DNA of 64,000 bases from Ryuthela nishihirai (taxonomy: Eukaryota; Arthropoda; Arachnida; Araneae; Heptathelidae): NCBI GenBank assembly GCA_038380435.1, contig JAWZYU010000011.1, positions 86,218,501 to 86,282,500 of the forward strand. The letters are read 5' to 3'. The position numbers and the translations under genes were made by a program. Of the stretch, positions 23,889 to 36,264 are shown piece by piece (position 1 is the stretch's first letter; the number at the start of each line of letters is the position of its first letter). A model generated the notes under the pieces. The model was not told the DNA's origin, ran no database searches, and saw only the letters and a list, made by a program, of their open reading frames with translations.

Positions 23889-24220
23889 TAGGGTTCTCAA
23901 TGTGGAGTACGGCAAAATTTTCTGGGGTACGCCGTGATAGCTCAAAAGTCACTAGATCTAGTAACAAGTTCATTTCGCTGATTACCCAGTAAAATGTTTA
24001 TAATTTTATAAGATTTGTTAAATTGTTTATGCCATTTTTTTGCGTTTATCGATATATGTAATTTATGAATACAAAATTTAATGTGTGTGTGTATATGTAT
24101 GTTTTATTTTATTCCCATTGTTATACTATAATTATAGTTTTATCTATCTATACAAGGGGTACGCCAGTTACATACACATTTCCAGGGGGTACGTGAAGCA
24201 TAAAAGGCTGAGAACCACTG
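23889..24220. mobile_element. hAT-like MITE, 332 bp, inserted in LINE B
   Basis: It is flanked by identical octamers gtttagaa (23881-23888 and 24221-24228). Ends are tagggttctcaatg and ggctgagaaccactg, imperfect inverted repeats of the cagtggttctca type common in hAT elements. The interior repeats a ggggtacgcc/ggggtacgtg phrase near both ends and has no transposase. Removing it restores continuity of the LINE. Confidence 0.92.
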
Positions 24221-24463
24221 GTTTAGAACATCACTGAAATGCTCAGCTCACCTAGCTGTGACAGAATCCTCACCTCCTATAACCTTACTTTGTTTAACCT
24301 TCAATCCCTGTATACCAGTCCGTTTTCTATCACACAAAACATTAACTATCTGGTACAGTTCTCTGCTGTTGTGCTGTCTAACTGCTTCATCTGCCTTGTC
24401 AGCCAAGCCATCTAGCAAAAAATTCTTATCAGCATCTATCTGATCCTTTACACGTTTATTAAG

Positions 24464-24553
24464 CTCCCTGTAATGATTTTGTAAGATGTAATGCTTCCTG
24501 TAATGATTTTGTAAGATGTAATGCTTCCTGTAATGATTTTTTAAGATATAATG
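24464..24553. repeat. 30-bp tandem triplication in LINE B
   Basis: Three consecutive 30-bp units (ctncctgtaatgatttt...taatg); the third differs by two bases. On the minus strand they add 10-residue units ending NHYR to the linker between the endonuclease and RT, keeping the frame. Copies C, D and E have no such repeat. Confidence 0.92.
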
Positions 24554-26185
24554 CTTTCTATTAGGACTGGCAGGGTATTGATTAAAGACATTCCTGCAAT
24601 TCCTTCTTTCTGATATAAGCTCAAGGGTTTTATCACTCAAATAATTCTGTCTCCTCTGCTCCTTTTTTCGTAAAAGAGTACTGTTAGTTTCCAAAACAGC
24701 CTGTTTAAAACAGTTCCCATTCTTCCTCAACTTCAGTAGTGATGACTGTCACCGTGACTGTCATAATGATTAGTAATCTATCATGGTACGTTTTAGCAAT
24801 AACTGGGTCTTTCAGAGCTTCAAAATTAAAGGTACATTTTTTAAACTTAGCACAGCACTTCTTAACTTTAAGTTGCAAGACACTTTAAACAAGGTAATGG
24901 TCAGATCCAATTTCAGCTTCCCTATATGACCTGGCATTCCTAACAGAACTAGCCCATTTGTTGTTAATTAATATAAAATCAATTATATTCTTATGCAGCC
25001 CATTTGGTGACACCCATATGTACTTATGTATGTCGCGGTGTTTGTAATAAGTGTTAGTTATTCTGAATCCATTGAGTTTACTTACTGTAGGAGACTTTGC
25101 CCATTACCTTTGCAGCTACCAATACCAAAAGGGCCTATTACTCCTCCCCAAAGATCAGAGTCAGTACCAACTTTGGCATTGAAGTCAGCTAGAACAAGGG
25201 TAATATCTCCTTTCTTGACAGAATTCAAAATATCCTGAAGTTGTCCGTAAAACCTATCCTTCTCATCCTCATCGGCATCCTCAGTGGGGGCATAACAGCA
25301 GATAACATTCAAGTCTCTAATGCTTGTCTGAAATTTTGCTGTAAGAAACCTTTCATTAATGCACTCATATCCTAGAAGAGCATCACTAGCGTGTCTGCTG
25401 AGAAGCGGACCTACGTCTTGGAGATGCTTATTGTCTTTCCTCCCTAAAAAGAGAAATTTAAGATTATTTTTAAGAATTTGATCTTTATCAGTCCATCTGG
25501 TCTATTTCAAGCCGAGAATATCAAGGTTATAACAGTGTATTCTTGTGTGAGGACATCAAGAGAATAATATCTATGGTGAGTCCTCACATTTCAACTACCT
25601 ATGGAGAGAAAATGGTTAGTGGGATGTTTAAAGAAACTGTTTATTGAGAGAGGGAATGCCGACAATATCAAACAGCCCCCTAATCGCAGACATGAGGCAA
25701 AGACCCATTCCCACACTACTAAAGGCTGAAGCCATCTACACTAAAAGACTTCCTCCAATGTAGAATTTTACGATGCCCATAGAAGCAAGGGTTCAGGTGC
25801 CTGCGATGACATCTGCTCAGGATTATCCACTAGCTGATAAAGCATATCCTGTGAACCTATTCATTTTGGGATGTCAACTCACAAACAAACAGAAAACACA
25901 GCATATTTTCCTTTCATAGAAGCCCAGCAGTGCAGCAAATTCAGGATCTATAATCAAGCGTTGACCACTCCACAGCAGAGTAGAAAAAAAAATAAGTAGC
26001 CATAGTTGTCCAAATCAGTAGGCAACGCTAATCTGGAAGCCCTCCCCCTCTTCCGTTCACTTCCAGAAGAGAGTATCTCTTTTGAAAAGTACTAACGGCC
26101 TGCACCACGAGAAAGCGGAGTCGGACATTAGGTACTAAGCCTGGCGGTTCTATGCAATCACAAGAGATTGGTGCATAAGCATTAA

Positions 26186-29100
26186 AATCCAAAATTTTCA
26201 AATGCTTACTCAATATTATTTAACGGTAGTTCTTTAAAGAACAAAATTATATTTTTTTCCAAAGCAATTCTTTACCTAATTTAATAATTTTAATTACTAT
26301 TGCAATACAGCTTATTATTAAGGGAAATGCATAGCAATAGATTTAAGCAGGATTATTTTAATCTTAATACCCGATTTTTTTAATTAATCATGAAGTGGAA
26401 AATTTAGTAAAAAAATTAATGATTAAAAACAATAGTTTTTAAATGCAATGGAACAAAGTTTATGTTACAGCACAAAATTCACTCTTTATATGTTAGCTTT
26501 TTATTTCCATGTTACTTCTCCCGACGTAGAGAGCCCTCCTGTTTATTTGCTTGTTTAAAATAATGTTATTTTTTATCACATGAATCGACGATTTTACACA
26601 AAGTAGATCAATTTTCATTATTTTTCACTTTATAAGGATACAGGGGGTACATTTAGAATATAGCTCTAAGGCTACTAATTAGAACTTTGTTCCAGGGCAT
26701 CCATTTAGAACTTGGCTCCAGGTCTCCCAATTGCTTAATTCGCCCTGGTTCATACATATATTTTTTCAGTTCAAACCGCTGATAAACTGTTATAAACTTC
26801 CACATTCCATTAGTCATATACGAGACTGGTTTAAGGAGAGATGGGGGGGACAAGAGTGTCCGGGTCTCAAGAAAATGAGCGACATACCTTGCACTATTTT
26901 TTAAATTAACATATTATTTGAATTAGTGAAGTATTTTAAATTGGTAACAACAATATTATGCTCAAAGAAACTATAGCATTATCTTTCCAAGTTATGTCAA
27001 CGGGAATCTAACTCCGAAGCTCTATAACATCTAAAATATGCATTTCATGGAAAATGTGATGAAAGTAAAGATTGTAAACTGGTACTTTTAGACCCGTCAG
27101 GGCTAGGTTCTTTTCGAGTCGCTCATGTATGTGTGTGCAGAAAGGTACTTGTCTCTACCTTGTCAGGATGTTGCTGCTATCTACGTGGCCTATAAACACA
27201 AACTCAGATTTTACATATAAGCATTTGAAGCGTTTAATGAAAAACTGTGACTGAAGTTAAAGAAAATCAAATTTATTTAAATCTCGATTTATCATCAATA
27301 TTCGTTCAGTATTTAAAGAGTTATGTAAGCTGGAAAATTTAATAATAAATTATCTTGTTTGATAAAATTCGTTCATAATTATCTAACATCGAAATAATCA
27401 TTATGCAAACTTTTAGAATTTATATTTTATTAAATGATTTGAAACAATACAATTATTTAGGTTTCAATTAATATCTGAGGTAAATTCTTATGACCCATTA
27501 CCTTATAAAATATTCTAGGTTCATTATTCCTTAAATACTAGACGAATGCTGTTAAAAATCGAGTGTTAAATAGATATGATTACAATCTTTATTTTTCAGC
27601 AACCTTTTCCCATTAAATGAATTTTTCAGAAGTTATACAGCTTCGAAGTTAGATTAACATTCACATAATACGGGAATTCTCTAATGTTTTATTAAGACAG
27701 TTTAACTCAGTTTCGTATATTGAAAGATATTCATCGTTTTGAGCTAATGTGAATAACTTTCCATTGCTTACAATTCCTGCGATTCCAAAATATTATTTAT
27801 TCAAAAGTGATCTCTGATTTTTTTTTCTAATTATTCATGTCAACGTTACTTTGCCGACATTGTCTAGCCACCCGTCTCGCAGATCCAGTTTGGAAGAGAT
27901 TCGATAGAAACTGAGTTTTATTTCATAAGTTTCGCTTCAGCAGAACATCACAGAATACTGTATCATCGTTCAGACTAGTTAAAAAACGCAGAAAGTAGAC
28001 AGAACAGTAAATAAATCTCATATGAACAAATCCGTATCAAAATCCAATTGTGAAACTAGCGGTCTGTACGTCATATTAATCCTCCAGAAGTGGAACCGAT
28101 TGAGAATATGTATTCTAATAATTTTGGAACACAAACGTTGAGGCACAAGCGCGCTGCAGTACCTTCCAAATATGACTAACTGAACCTAGTGTTGCAATGT
28201 TTAGTGTGTCCGATTACTCCGGATTAAATTACATTTCTCTCGGTCTGTCGCACCAACGCCACTCTTGGTGTTACAGTTTTAACTTATGTTAGATATTTTT
28301 CCGTAAACACAATAAACTGTTTTTATTTAAATTTAAATCTTATATATATATAATCCTAGCACGTATTTATTTTTTTACTTTTTTTTTAATTTTGTAGTTA
28401 TGGGGGATTATGAAAAGAAAGAAGTTTGTTTGCTTCGAATGTTAGAAAAGTGTGTGTGTGTATGTGAGAAGAGTTTTTTTAATTTAATTATCATAAAATA
28501 AACAGAATCCGAAAGTTCATTTCAAATTTATTTATTATTTATTATAAACTTTTGGTGAACATTTTTGCATAATCGGTCTGGGAGACTGACGCCACCTCTT
28601 TATTTCTATCATTCCACGCCACTTCTGAATACAGTAGGTACAATTTTGCATTAAATGTGTTCCACATTTTCATAATTAAATGTGTCTGCACATTTCACGT
28701 AATACCGTTGAAATAAAAATGCAGTTAAAAACAATGATAATAAAAATGAAGTATAATTCCCTCAATATAAATATTTAAAATCTAATTGTTTTTATACGCA
28801 TTTTTACACTTAATAGAGGTCTAAATCAGCGAACAAAAACTTCGGGAACTGCTTCAGTGAAAACTACCATGGAAAGAGTTTCATTTTGGCCATCGAATGG
28901 TGCTGACTTAATACCGTACGCTAATACCGTAGTTTCCTAATAAGGAAATATGAAAGAGAATTTTTGGAAGGTATAGTTGATAAAAAAGAATACGCAATAG
29001 AGAAAAATACCAACCGAGACAGGAGAATAGTTAAACTAGGCTATACTTTAATTGTGAAAAATATCCGATAAACAGAAGAAGACGATCACAAATTCAACTA

Positions 29101-30348
29101 CCCGCTACTTTAATGGCCGTAACGGAACTAGAGTGCATAGCGTGATTGTAATAATGAATAAAAGACGACGCATGCGCCAGTGGCATCCGGGAGAAGTACC
29201 ACGAGCACTGAAATTTGGCGTACCAAATTTAAATGTCCAATTAGAAATTTATTCCGGTTGCATGAGAATTCTGGATGCTTGAGTACCGGATAACCGGGAG
29301 TTTACTATATTCGTTATCTGAAATGTAAATATATAATTTCCAGAATACTAAAATCAGGGTGTTTATTTAAACTCTACAAAATAGCGTAAAATAATTGCAA
29401 AAAATATAAACTTTATCAATATTGTTTATATTACATTAGACAGCGTTCACTGGAATGCCATATTTGCATCGGCGATTATCTTCATGCTACCCTATCGCCA
29501 TTATTGTTTTTAACTTCAAATTTCTTATTCTGCAGTACTATGAAATGTCAATATAACGCAGTCATGCTGACGATCAAAACATATTCGTTAAAATGAGATT
29601 TTGTTACAGTGAAACACCATACAAAAATGTCAGAACGATTGTTTCATATTGAAACAAATTTAACAAAAGAAAAGTGCTATGAATTCATAACAAGTTCTTC
29701 AGGAACTTGAAACCAAACCTAGTAAAGTAAAAAAAATAGGACCGTATCGCTTAAGAATTTTCATTTTTAAAATTTCATTGTAACTTTAAGATAAAGATAC
29801 ATAGTAAACTGGTAAAGGACGAATAATAATTTCAGTTTACTGACCATTTCGTTACTGCAGCGTTTGTTACACCGACAATGATGTAAACCGGATCGATATA
29901 TAATGAATATGATTTCATAACGTATTATGCACCACATAAACAACATGTACTTAACAACCTTCATTTATTTTGAAACTGTACGAATATTCCATACCATGCT
30001 GCTTTTACGAAGTCACACATAGCAATTATTCCTACGCTGAAGTAAAAATATGAATGTTTCTAAAACATTTTTCACGAAATAAATATTCCTAAATCACTAA
30101 GAATAAAAAACTTGCAGATAAACCTGAAAACGGAATCATTTTTTTACAATATAACGTACCTCGTTTAGCAAACACAAAGCATTCAATTAGTAGGCTACTG
30201 AACTTTGCCGTGACTTATATTTCCTTTGATCGTCAAGTGATGGCGCTGTAATCGGTGATATGATCAGTGGTACGCGGTACCGGTAAGACATTTTCGGTAG
30301 TGGTACAGTTATTTCTTTTGCAATTTAATGCTCTTTCAACTGGGCATT
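26186..30348. other. No gene seen (about 4.2 kb)
   Basis: AT-rich sequence with no ORF showing a family resemblance. At about 29270-29310 a phrase (taccggataaccgggagttt) looks like a pogo/Tigger-type transposon end, but I could not locate a partner. A (TA)n run sits near 28340. Confidence 0.45.
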
Positions 30349-30402
30349 TAATTAAAAATCGGGGATCTATATGTTTAACAAAAATTCCTCGATTTTTAAT
30401 TA
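30349..30402. other. Short inverted repeat, 17-bp arms
   Basis: taattaaaaatcgggga and tcctcgatttttaatta pair at 16 of 17 positions across a 20-bp loop. This explains why overlapping ORFs occur on both strands here. Function unknown. Confidence 0.7.
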
Positions 30403-30728
30403 CACCACTACAGTTTAACGCTTTCGATAATAAGATGTTTGAAAAACGCGTACTTGAGGTTCCAATTCTGCCAACAGGGAGTGCCAAGGAGAAGTAAGTA
30501 AGGTAATAGAAGGAGCATGACGTCATAACACTGAAGCTGACATATAAATCCTTATGGATCACTCAAATTTCTTGTCTTGTTTACAGTTATTATAATCTAT
30601 TGTAATGTAAAAAAAAATAAATACCCCCTCAATAGCCATAAAAATAAGTACGTACTTAAAGTATTAAATGCATTTATGATAAACCAATAAGAATAACGTA
30701 TTGCCTTTGGTGAATATGGAAAGCTCGT
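30403..30728. other. No gene seen
   Basis: The sequence includes a 3' SINE-B-like scrap (ataaataccccctcaa at 30619) and nothing else recognisable. Confidence 0.4.
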
Positions 30729-31253
30729 TTTCAAAGGGAAGAAAGTATTTTAATTCCCCGCTTTTAGCACTCTCTAATAGTGGAAACTCGAGCTAATGAA
30801 TGATCGGTAAAATGTAAAAAGTAATATTTTGTTATTATTTATACAACTCAAAAACATTTTTTCATTTTTTTTCTGGCGTAAACAGGATATCTCCCCCCAC
30901 ACAACACTGGGAGTAAAGCGGAAATCTTTGCTGCCAGCAACATAGTCCTCATGACTGATCTATCACCAAATTTTCTCATTCCTAGCATAAATAGATCGTT
31001 TGCAATATTCTTTTAAAGTTTTAGCACTTTTTAACTTTTTTTTCTGTTAAAGCATTTTGGAAGATTTTCAAAATGCTAATCAATCGTAATATTTTAACAA
31101 TACCTATTCAGTCCAAAATAATTTTTAATTTATCAATTAAAGCAAAACGTTGAATATCTGATAGGCAAATATCTTGAATAAGACAGAAAAATGGACAGTA
31201 TGAGACGAGCAGATAAAGGAATATTAGCTCGTTTTTCGAAAAACGAGCTCAAA
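30729..31253 (+). repeat. Interspersed repeat R, most complete copy
   Basis: About 525 bp from gctcgttttcaaagg to a terminal palindrome agctcgtttttcgaaaaacgagct. The internal cctagcataaata, atcgtttgcaatatt and cctattcagtcc phrases match other copies. The start is repeated inverted in the end, so the element has short terminal inverted repeats. No ORF. Confidence 0.75.
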
Positions 31254-32487
31254 ATTTTCTTATCTGTTACATATATATATGCAAAAAAAAGAATATTTTC
31301 TGGTAAATGTTAAAATTTTTCCAAAGTAGATGCATAAAAATGTTAATAATGTTTCGCATAATTTAAATTAAAATTTTAATTACAAATATTTCGCACAAAA
31401 GCAAATATAAAAATGCGATTTTTCTTTTATTTATAATTAGAAAAATCCGTGTGAAGAAGCTGAAAATATGCAAAGGTTTTTCAAAAAGGAACAAAAAATA
31501 TGTGACATGTTCAAAGCTTTCTTAGCTAACCTCAACAGGGAATTCTGACAGGCGTCACATGAGAGATGTTGGCTTCAGTGACTTGCATTGCGTTCTTCTA
31601 TTGATATTATTGCTCTATGGTGCATTCTTCCTTTGAACGATTAGCAAAGAGACTGCGAAAAGAGAGCAAAAATAAACAGACAAAGGCGAGTCTAACAGTC
31701 ATATCTCTCTAATGTATTTATTTTTATTTATTGTTGCATTTTTACTGTATTTTAGTTGTTGTAAATATTTATATCCATTGTGTTTTTGGAAGTGCTGTTG
31801 TCGGGATGTGACTCACGCGCTGTTGTTTTCGGGTCTGATCTGGCTGCCTGCACATGCTGACAAATCGAAAGACATTTTACAATTTACAACTAGCCTCGGA
31901 CGCGAGCAGAGTGCTGGAGACAAGTCAGGCAATAATAAATAGCAGTCTTGATCGTCGTTGACAAACAGGAAGAATGTTTGAACATGTGTCAAAGGACACT
32001 GCTCTTACTCAAACAAAACCCTTAAGGAGAGGGTTCGGTTTATGAGAGAACCAAGATAGGTTTTAGGTGAACCAAGTACAGTTCTGTGTGAACTGAGGTG
32101 GGTCCTGCATGAACCTGATAGTAGGTGAGTATTAAATACACTTTCGCCGAGATTGAGGTCGGTAAAGCGAGAATCTGCAAAGTGCAGTTCTCCACCTCAT
32201 TGCATAATATTTTGCAGCAGCCTAGCATCAAAGATCTACGAAGTCGAATGCATCCCCAGAATGTTATTGTACATAAATGTGTGTCCCTATACAATTCTCG
32301 TGTGTGAATTGTTGGACATATCTCTATATATCACTTGGCTCAGCAAGTCTGAGGTATACGTCTGTACGGGTGTAACAATCAGCGAACCTGTTATTTCATC
32401 TAAGCAATGGTGAATGTAATCAAGGGACTAATTGATCGTCCTCTGTTATAGAGTGGTTAGTCGTTTGCCATTGCTGCCCATCACATT
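31254..32487. other. No gene confirmed; possible LTR/5' UTR sequence
   Basis: From about 31690 composition becomes less AT-rich. Together with primer-binding-like sites downstream, this could be an LTR and leader of the gag-bearing element found after LINE C. A 76-codon ORF at 31712 has a hydrophobic start but no recognisable domain. Confidence 0.3.
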
Positions 32488-32586
32488 TGGCACAAATCAA
32501 GCAGGATATCTAATTTCACATGACAACATAGAAATATGCATCATTTCCTTACCACCGCCTACGACATTTGGCGCAGTCAACAGTAT
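32488..32586 (+). other. Two candidate tRNA primer-binding sites
   Basis: tggcacaaatcaagcagga at 32488 and tggcgcagtcaacagtat at 32569, each preceded by acatt or catt, resemble the tggcgcagt... primer-binding sites of Ty3/gypsy elements. A true site would mark the end of a 5' LTR. I cannot show a second LTR, so this is weak. Confidence 0.3.
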
Positions 32587-32965
32587 TATCGTTCATATGC
32601 TGAAGATGTACATTGTTCTAAAAGAAAAAAGAGGAAAATATTTCCACTGAGTGAAGGAAGAAAAAAGTGCTAGAAAATTAGAAGAATTTGTGATTCTGTG
32701 TCAGTGATTCCGTGAGAGTAGGAAGCTGAAAGCAGTTCAGTGGGCTAAGCCACATTCATTTCACTGTTCTACAGAGTTCAATTTCCCCGAGTGCTGCGGC
32801 ACTGAGATCTTCGCTGAGTTCCATATGCCAAGGTCCGTCAGTGTGAAAGAGGTTCCTAGTTTTAGAAAGAAACTCCAAGTCAGCAAGCGAGTGAACAGAG
32901 CCGATCTTCGCAGGAAGGAAAGGTTTGTGGTTTTTCTGTCTTTTATATTTTTAGTGGTCTGTAAA

Positions 32966-35900
32966 CGTTAGTACCTTTCAAAAGAGATACTCTCTTGTGG
33001 AAGTGAACGGAAGGGGAGGGCTGCCAGATTAGTGTGGCCTACTGATCTGGACAACTATGGCTACTTTTCTTTTTTTTCTACCCTGCTGAGGAGTGGTCAA
33101 CCACACAGGGTCCTGGTGCTGACCACATAAACCCACTGGACTGGACAGATATATGGCTCTGAGCTTGATTATGGATCCTGATTTGGCTGCACTGGTGGGC
33201 TTCTGTGGAGGGAAAATCTTCCGCTGTGTTTTCTGTTTGTTTGTGGGTTGACAGCCCCAAGTGAATAGATTCACAGGATATGTTTATCAGCTGGTGGATA
33301 ATCCTGAGCAGAAGTCATCGCAGGCACCTGAACTCTTTGCTTCTATTGGCATCGTCAAATTCTACATTGGAGGAAGTCTTCCAGTGTAGATGGCTTCAGC
33401 CTTTAGTGGTGGGGGAACGGGTCTTTGCCCCATGTCTGTGATTAGGGGGCTGTTTGATATTGTCGGCATTCCCTCTCTCAATAAACATAGTTTCTTTAAA
33501 CATCCCACTAACCATTTTCTCTCCATAGGTAGTTGGAATGTGAGGACTCTGCACAGAGCTTTTTCTCTTGATGTCCTCACACAAGAATTCCACCATTATA
33601 ATTTAGATATTCTCGGCTTGCAAGAGACCAAGATGGACACATAAAGGTCAGATTCTTAAAAATAATCTTAAATTTCTCTTTTCAGGGAGGGACAACAATA
33701 AGCATCACCAAGGTGTGGGTCTGCTTCTCAGCAGACACGCTACTGATGCTCTCCTAGGATATGAGTGCATTAATGAAAGGTTTCTTACAGCAAAATTTCA
33801 GTCAAGCGTTAAAGACTTGAATGTTATCTGCTGTTATGCCCCCACTGAGGATGCCGATGAGGATGAGAAGGATAGGTTTTATGAACAACTTCAGGATATT
33901 TTGAATTCTGTCAAGAAAGGAGATATTACCCTTGTTCTTGGTGACTTCAATGCCAAAGTTGGTACTGACTCTGACCTTTGGGCAAGAGTAATAGGCCCTT
34001 TTGGTATTAGTAGCTGCAATGGCAATGGGCAACGTCTCCTACAGGTAAGTAAACTCAATGGATTCAGAATAACTAACACTTATTACAAACACCGCAACAT
34101 ACATAAGTACACATGGGTTTCACCTGATAGGCTGCATAAGAATATGATTGATTACATATTAATTAACAGCAAATGGGATAGTTCTGTTAGGAATACCAGG
34201 GCATATAGGGGAGCTGAAATTGGATCTGACCATTACCTTGTTAAAAGTGTGTTGCAACTTAAACTTAAAAAGTGTTGTGCTAGGGTTAAAAAATTTACTT
34301 TTAATACTGAAGCTCTGAAAGATCCTGTTATAGCTAAAGCTTACCATGATAGGTTACTTAGTCATTATGACAGTCATGGTTTGCTTACTACTGAAGTTGA
34401 GGAAGAATGGGATCATTTTAAACAGGCTTTTTTGGACACTAACAGTACTCTTTTAGGAAAAAAGGAGCAGAAGAGACAGAATTATCTGAGTGATAAGGCA
34501 CTTGAGCTTATTTTGGAAAGAAAGAACTGCAGGAATGTCCTTAATCAATACCCTACTAGTCCTAATAGAAAGCATTACAGAGAACTTAATAAACGTGTAA
34601 AAGATCAGTTAGCTGCTGATAAGAATCTTTGGCTTGATGGTTTGGCTGACAAAGCCGAGGAAGCAGTTAGACAGCACAACAGCAGAGAGCTGTACCAGAT
34701 AGTTAATGTTTTGTGTGGTAGAAAACGGACAGGTATACAAGGATTGAAGGATAAACAAGGTAAGGTTATAGAAGGGGAGGATTCTGTCATGGCTAGGTGG
34801 GCTGAGCATTTCAGTGATGTTCTAAACAATGTAGTTAGTTCTACTCCCATTGTTTGCAATGATGATAGATGCATTTGTGGCTTTAATGTTGGCCCTATAA
34901 CACAATCTGAAGTTATTTTGGCTGTTTCTAAACTTAAACTACATAAATCCCCAGGGGTAGATGAAATTACTACCGAAATGCTTACAGCTGGGAATGTTTC
35001 GGTTACCACTTGGATGATTAAAATTCTGAATATCTTTTATGATAAAGGCATGGTTCCTAAGGATTTTACCAGAGCTATTGTTATCCCTATTTTCAAAAAA
35101 GGTGATCGCAGTTCTTGTGATAACTATAGGGATATCAGCCTACTCTCTGTTCCAGTTAAAGTTCTTTCCATGATTGTGCTTAAAAGAATTAGAATCTGGT
35201 TGACTCAATTGCGTGATGAGCAATGTGGATTCAGAAGTGGTAGGGGATGTGTGGATCAGATGTTTTCACTTAGGCAGATTCTTGAGAAATGTTTAGTTTC
35301 AGAAACCTTTGGTTGCTAGCTTTGTTGATTTCAAAAAGGCTTTCGACTCTGTTGATCGTCATAATTTGTGGTTGATTGCGAGATCATATGGTATACCTGA
35401 CAAGTTAGTTAACATAATGAAAGCTCTCTATAATAACACTGAGTCGTGTGTGAGAGTTGGTAAGGCTTGTACAATTGGTTTAGCATTACTTCTGGTGTTC
35501 GACATGGGTGCATTTTGTCTCCTTTTCTCTTTATCTTGGTTATTGACTATGTTATGCGAAATTCACTTCAAGGGAAAGATTTTGACCTTAAATGGGCTGG
35601 AGATACGAAAATTTCTGATTTAGATTATGCTGATGATTTAGCCCTTTTGGCAAATGATGTTGATGAGATGAACTGTTTCATTCGAGCTGTTGATGAGACT
35701 GGTAGTAGAGTAGGTTTGGTTATAAACAGAGAGAAAACTGCAGTCTTGAGCAGGTGTCACAGTTTAATTATCTTGGGAGCTATGTAACAGATAATGGTGA
35801 TGTGCGGCATGAGTTTAACAGACGAATAGGGATTGCTGCCGGGACTTTTAAGTATCTATGGAGATTGTGGAGAAATAGGCATATACACCTAAAGACTAAA

Positions 35901-36264
35901 ATTAGACTCTATAATAGTTTGGTTCTTTCTAGGGTTAGTTATGGTAGTGAAACTTGGACGCTGTGTAAACAAGATAACAGGAAACTAGATGCTTTTGATT
36001 CCAGATGCTTACGCAGTATCTTGGGCATTAGGTGGTTCAACTTTGTAACTAATGATGAGGTTAGGCAAAGGAGTTTGCAACCTCCTTTAAGCAGCGTATT
36101 GTGCAGAGAGAGACTCCGTTGGTTTGGCCACGTTGCCCGTATGAATAATTATAGATTAAATAATTATGAATAATTATAGATTTAATAAAAATTATAGAAC
36201 TAAATTGCACAGTCTGGTTGGACCTCCGTAGCCCATGGCTGCTTGAGGATGATGATGATGATGA
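32966..36264 (+). mobile_element. LINE copy C, best-preserved 5' region
   Basis: The 5' UTR (32966-33389) matches copy B. The endonuclease starts near 33390 (GSWNVRTLHRAF, LGLQETK), shifts frame once, then continues in a 534-codon ORF. RT motif A follows in another frame (35309-35623), then motifs B and YADD (35467-35787), then thumb and C-terminus (35754-36173), where a deletion and short repeats of an aattataga type replace the basic tail. The element ends gtagcccatggctgcttgag followed by (GAT)n at 36244-36263. At least four frameshifts inactivate it. Subfamily 2. Confidence 0.95.
33715..35319 (+). pseudogene. LINE C endonuclease-RT ORF fragment (534 aa)
   Basis: This is the longest open frame in the window. 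Residues about 1-165 are the C-terminal part of an APE/EEP endonuclease: YAPTEDADEDEKDRF, LGDFNAKVGTDSDL (catalytic Asp and Asn), then the SDHYLV box with the catalytic His. Residues about 200-380 form a helical, charged linker. Residues about 400-530 are RT fingers: LHKSPGVDEITTEML, AIVIPIFKKGDRSS, NYRDISLLSVP and EQCGFRSGRGCVDQ. It breaks just before motif A (SETFGC), where a frameshift moves the rest into the next frame. The true start lies upstream across another frameshift, near 33390. It would nick target DNA and prime cDNA synthesis if intact. Confidence 0.92.

Larger units (their letters stand above)
22325..26185 (-). mobile_element. LINE copy B, near full length, interrupted by a hAT-like element
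   Basis: It runs on the minus strand from a 5' UTR shared with copies C and E (about 26185-25870, including a gtgcaggccgttagtac phrase) through endonuclease (25312-25082, with YAPTEDADEDEKDRFYGQLQ and ADFNAKVGTDSDLWGG), linker (24730-24248), RT fingers to motif A (23671-23285, KAFDSVDRHNLW), RT palm (23385-22714) and C-terminus (22808-22518), ending in (ATC)n at 22325-22340. It shares FNVGP-type features with copies C and D (subfamily 2). Frameshifts, the hAT-like insertion at 23889-24220 and an in-frame 30-bp triplication mark it as dead. The microsatellite tail is typical of RTE-like LINEs. Confidence 0.95.

Noticed and set aside
24464..24553. 30-bp direct repeats suggestive of a CRISPR array
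   Set aside because: The units are immediately adjacent with no spacers, only three in number, and lie inside a eukaryotic LINE ORF.
29270..29310. Possible pogo/Tigger-type terminal inverted repeat
   Set aside because: Only one end was found. No matching left end or transposase was visible upstream.
34605..35009. 134-codon minus-strand ORF opposite LINE C, with similar ones opposite A, D and E
   Set aside because: These are antisense shadows of the conserved RT linker. They recur in every copy at the same place.
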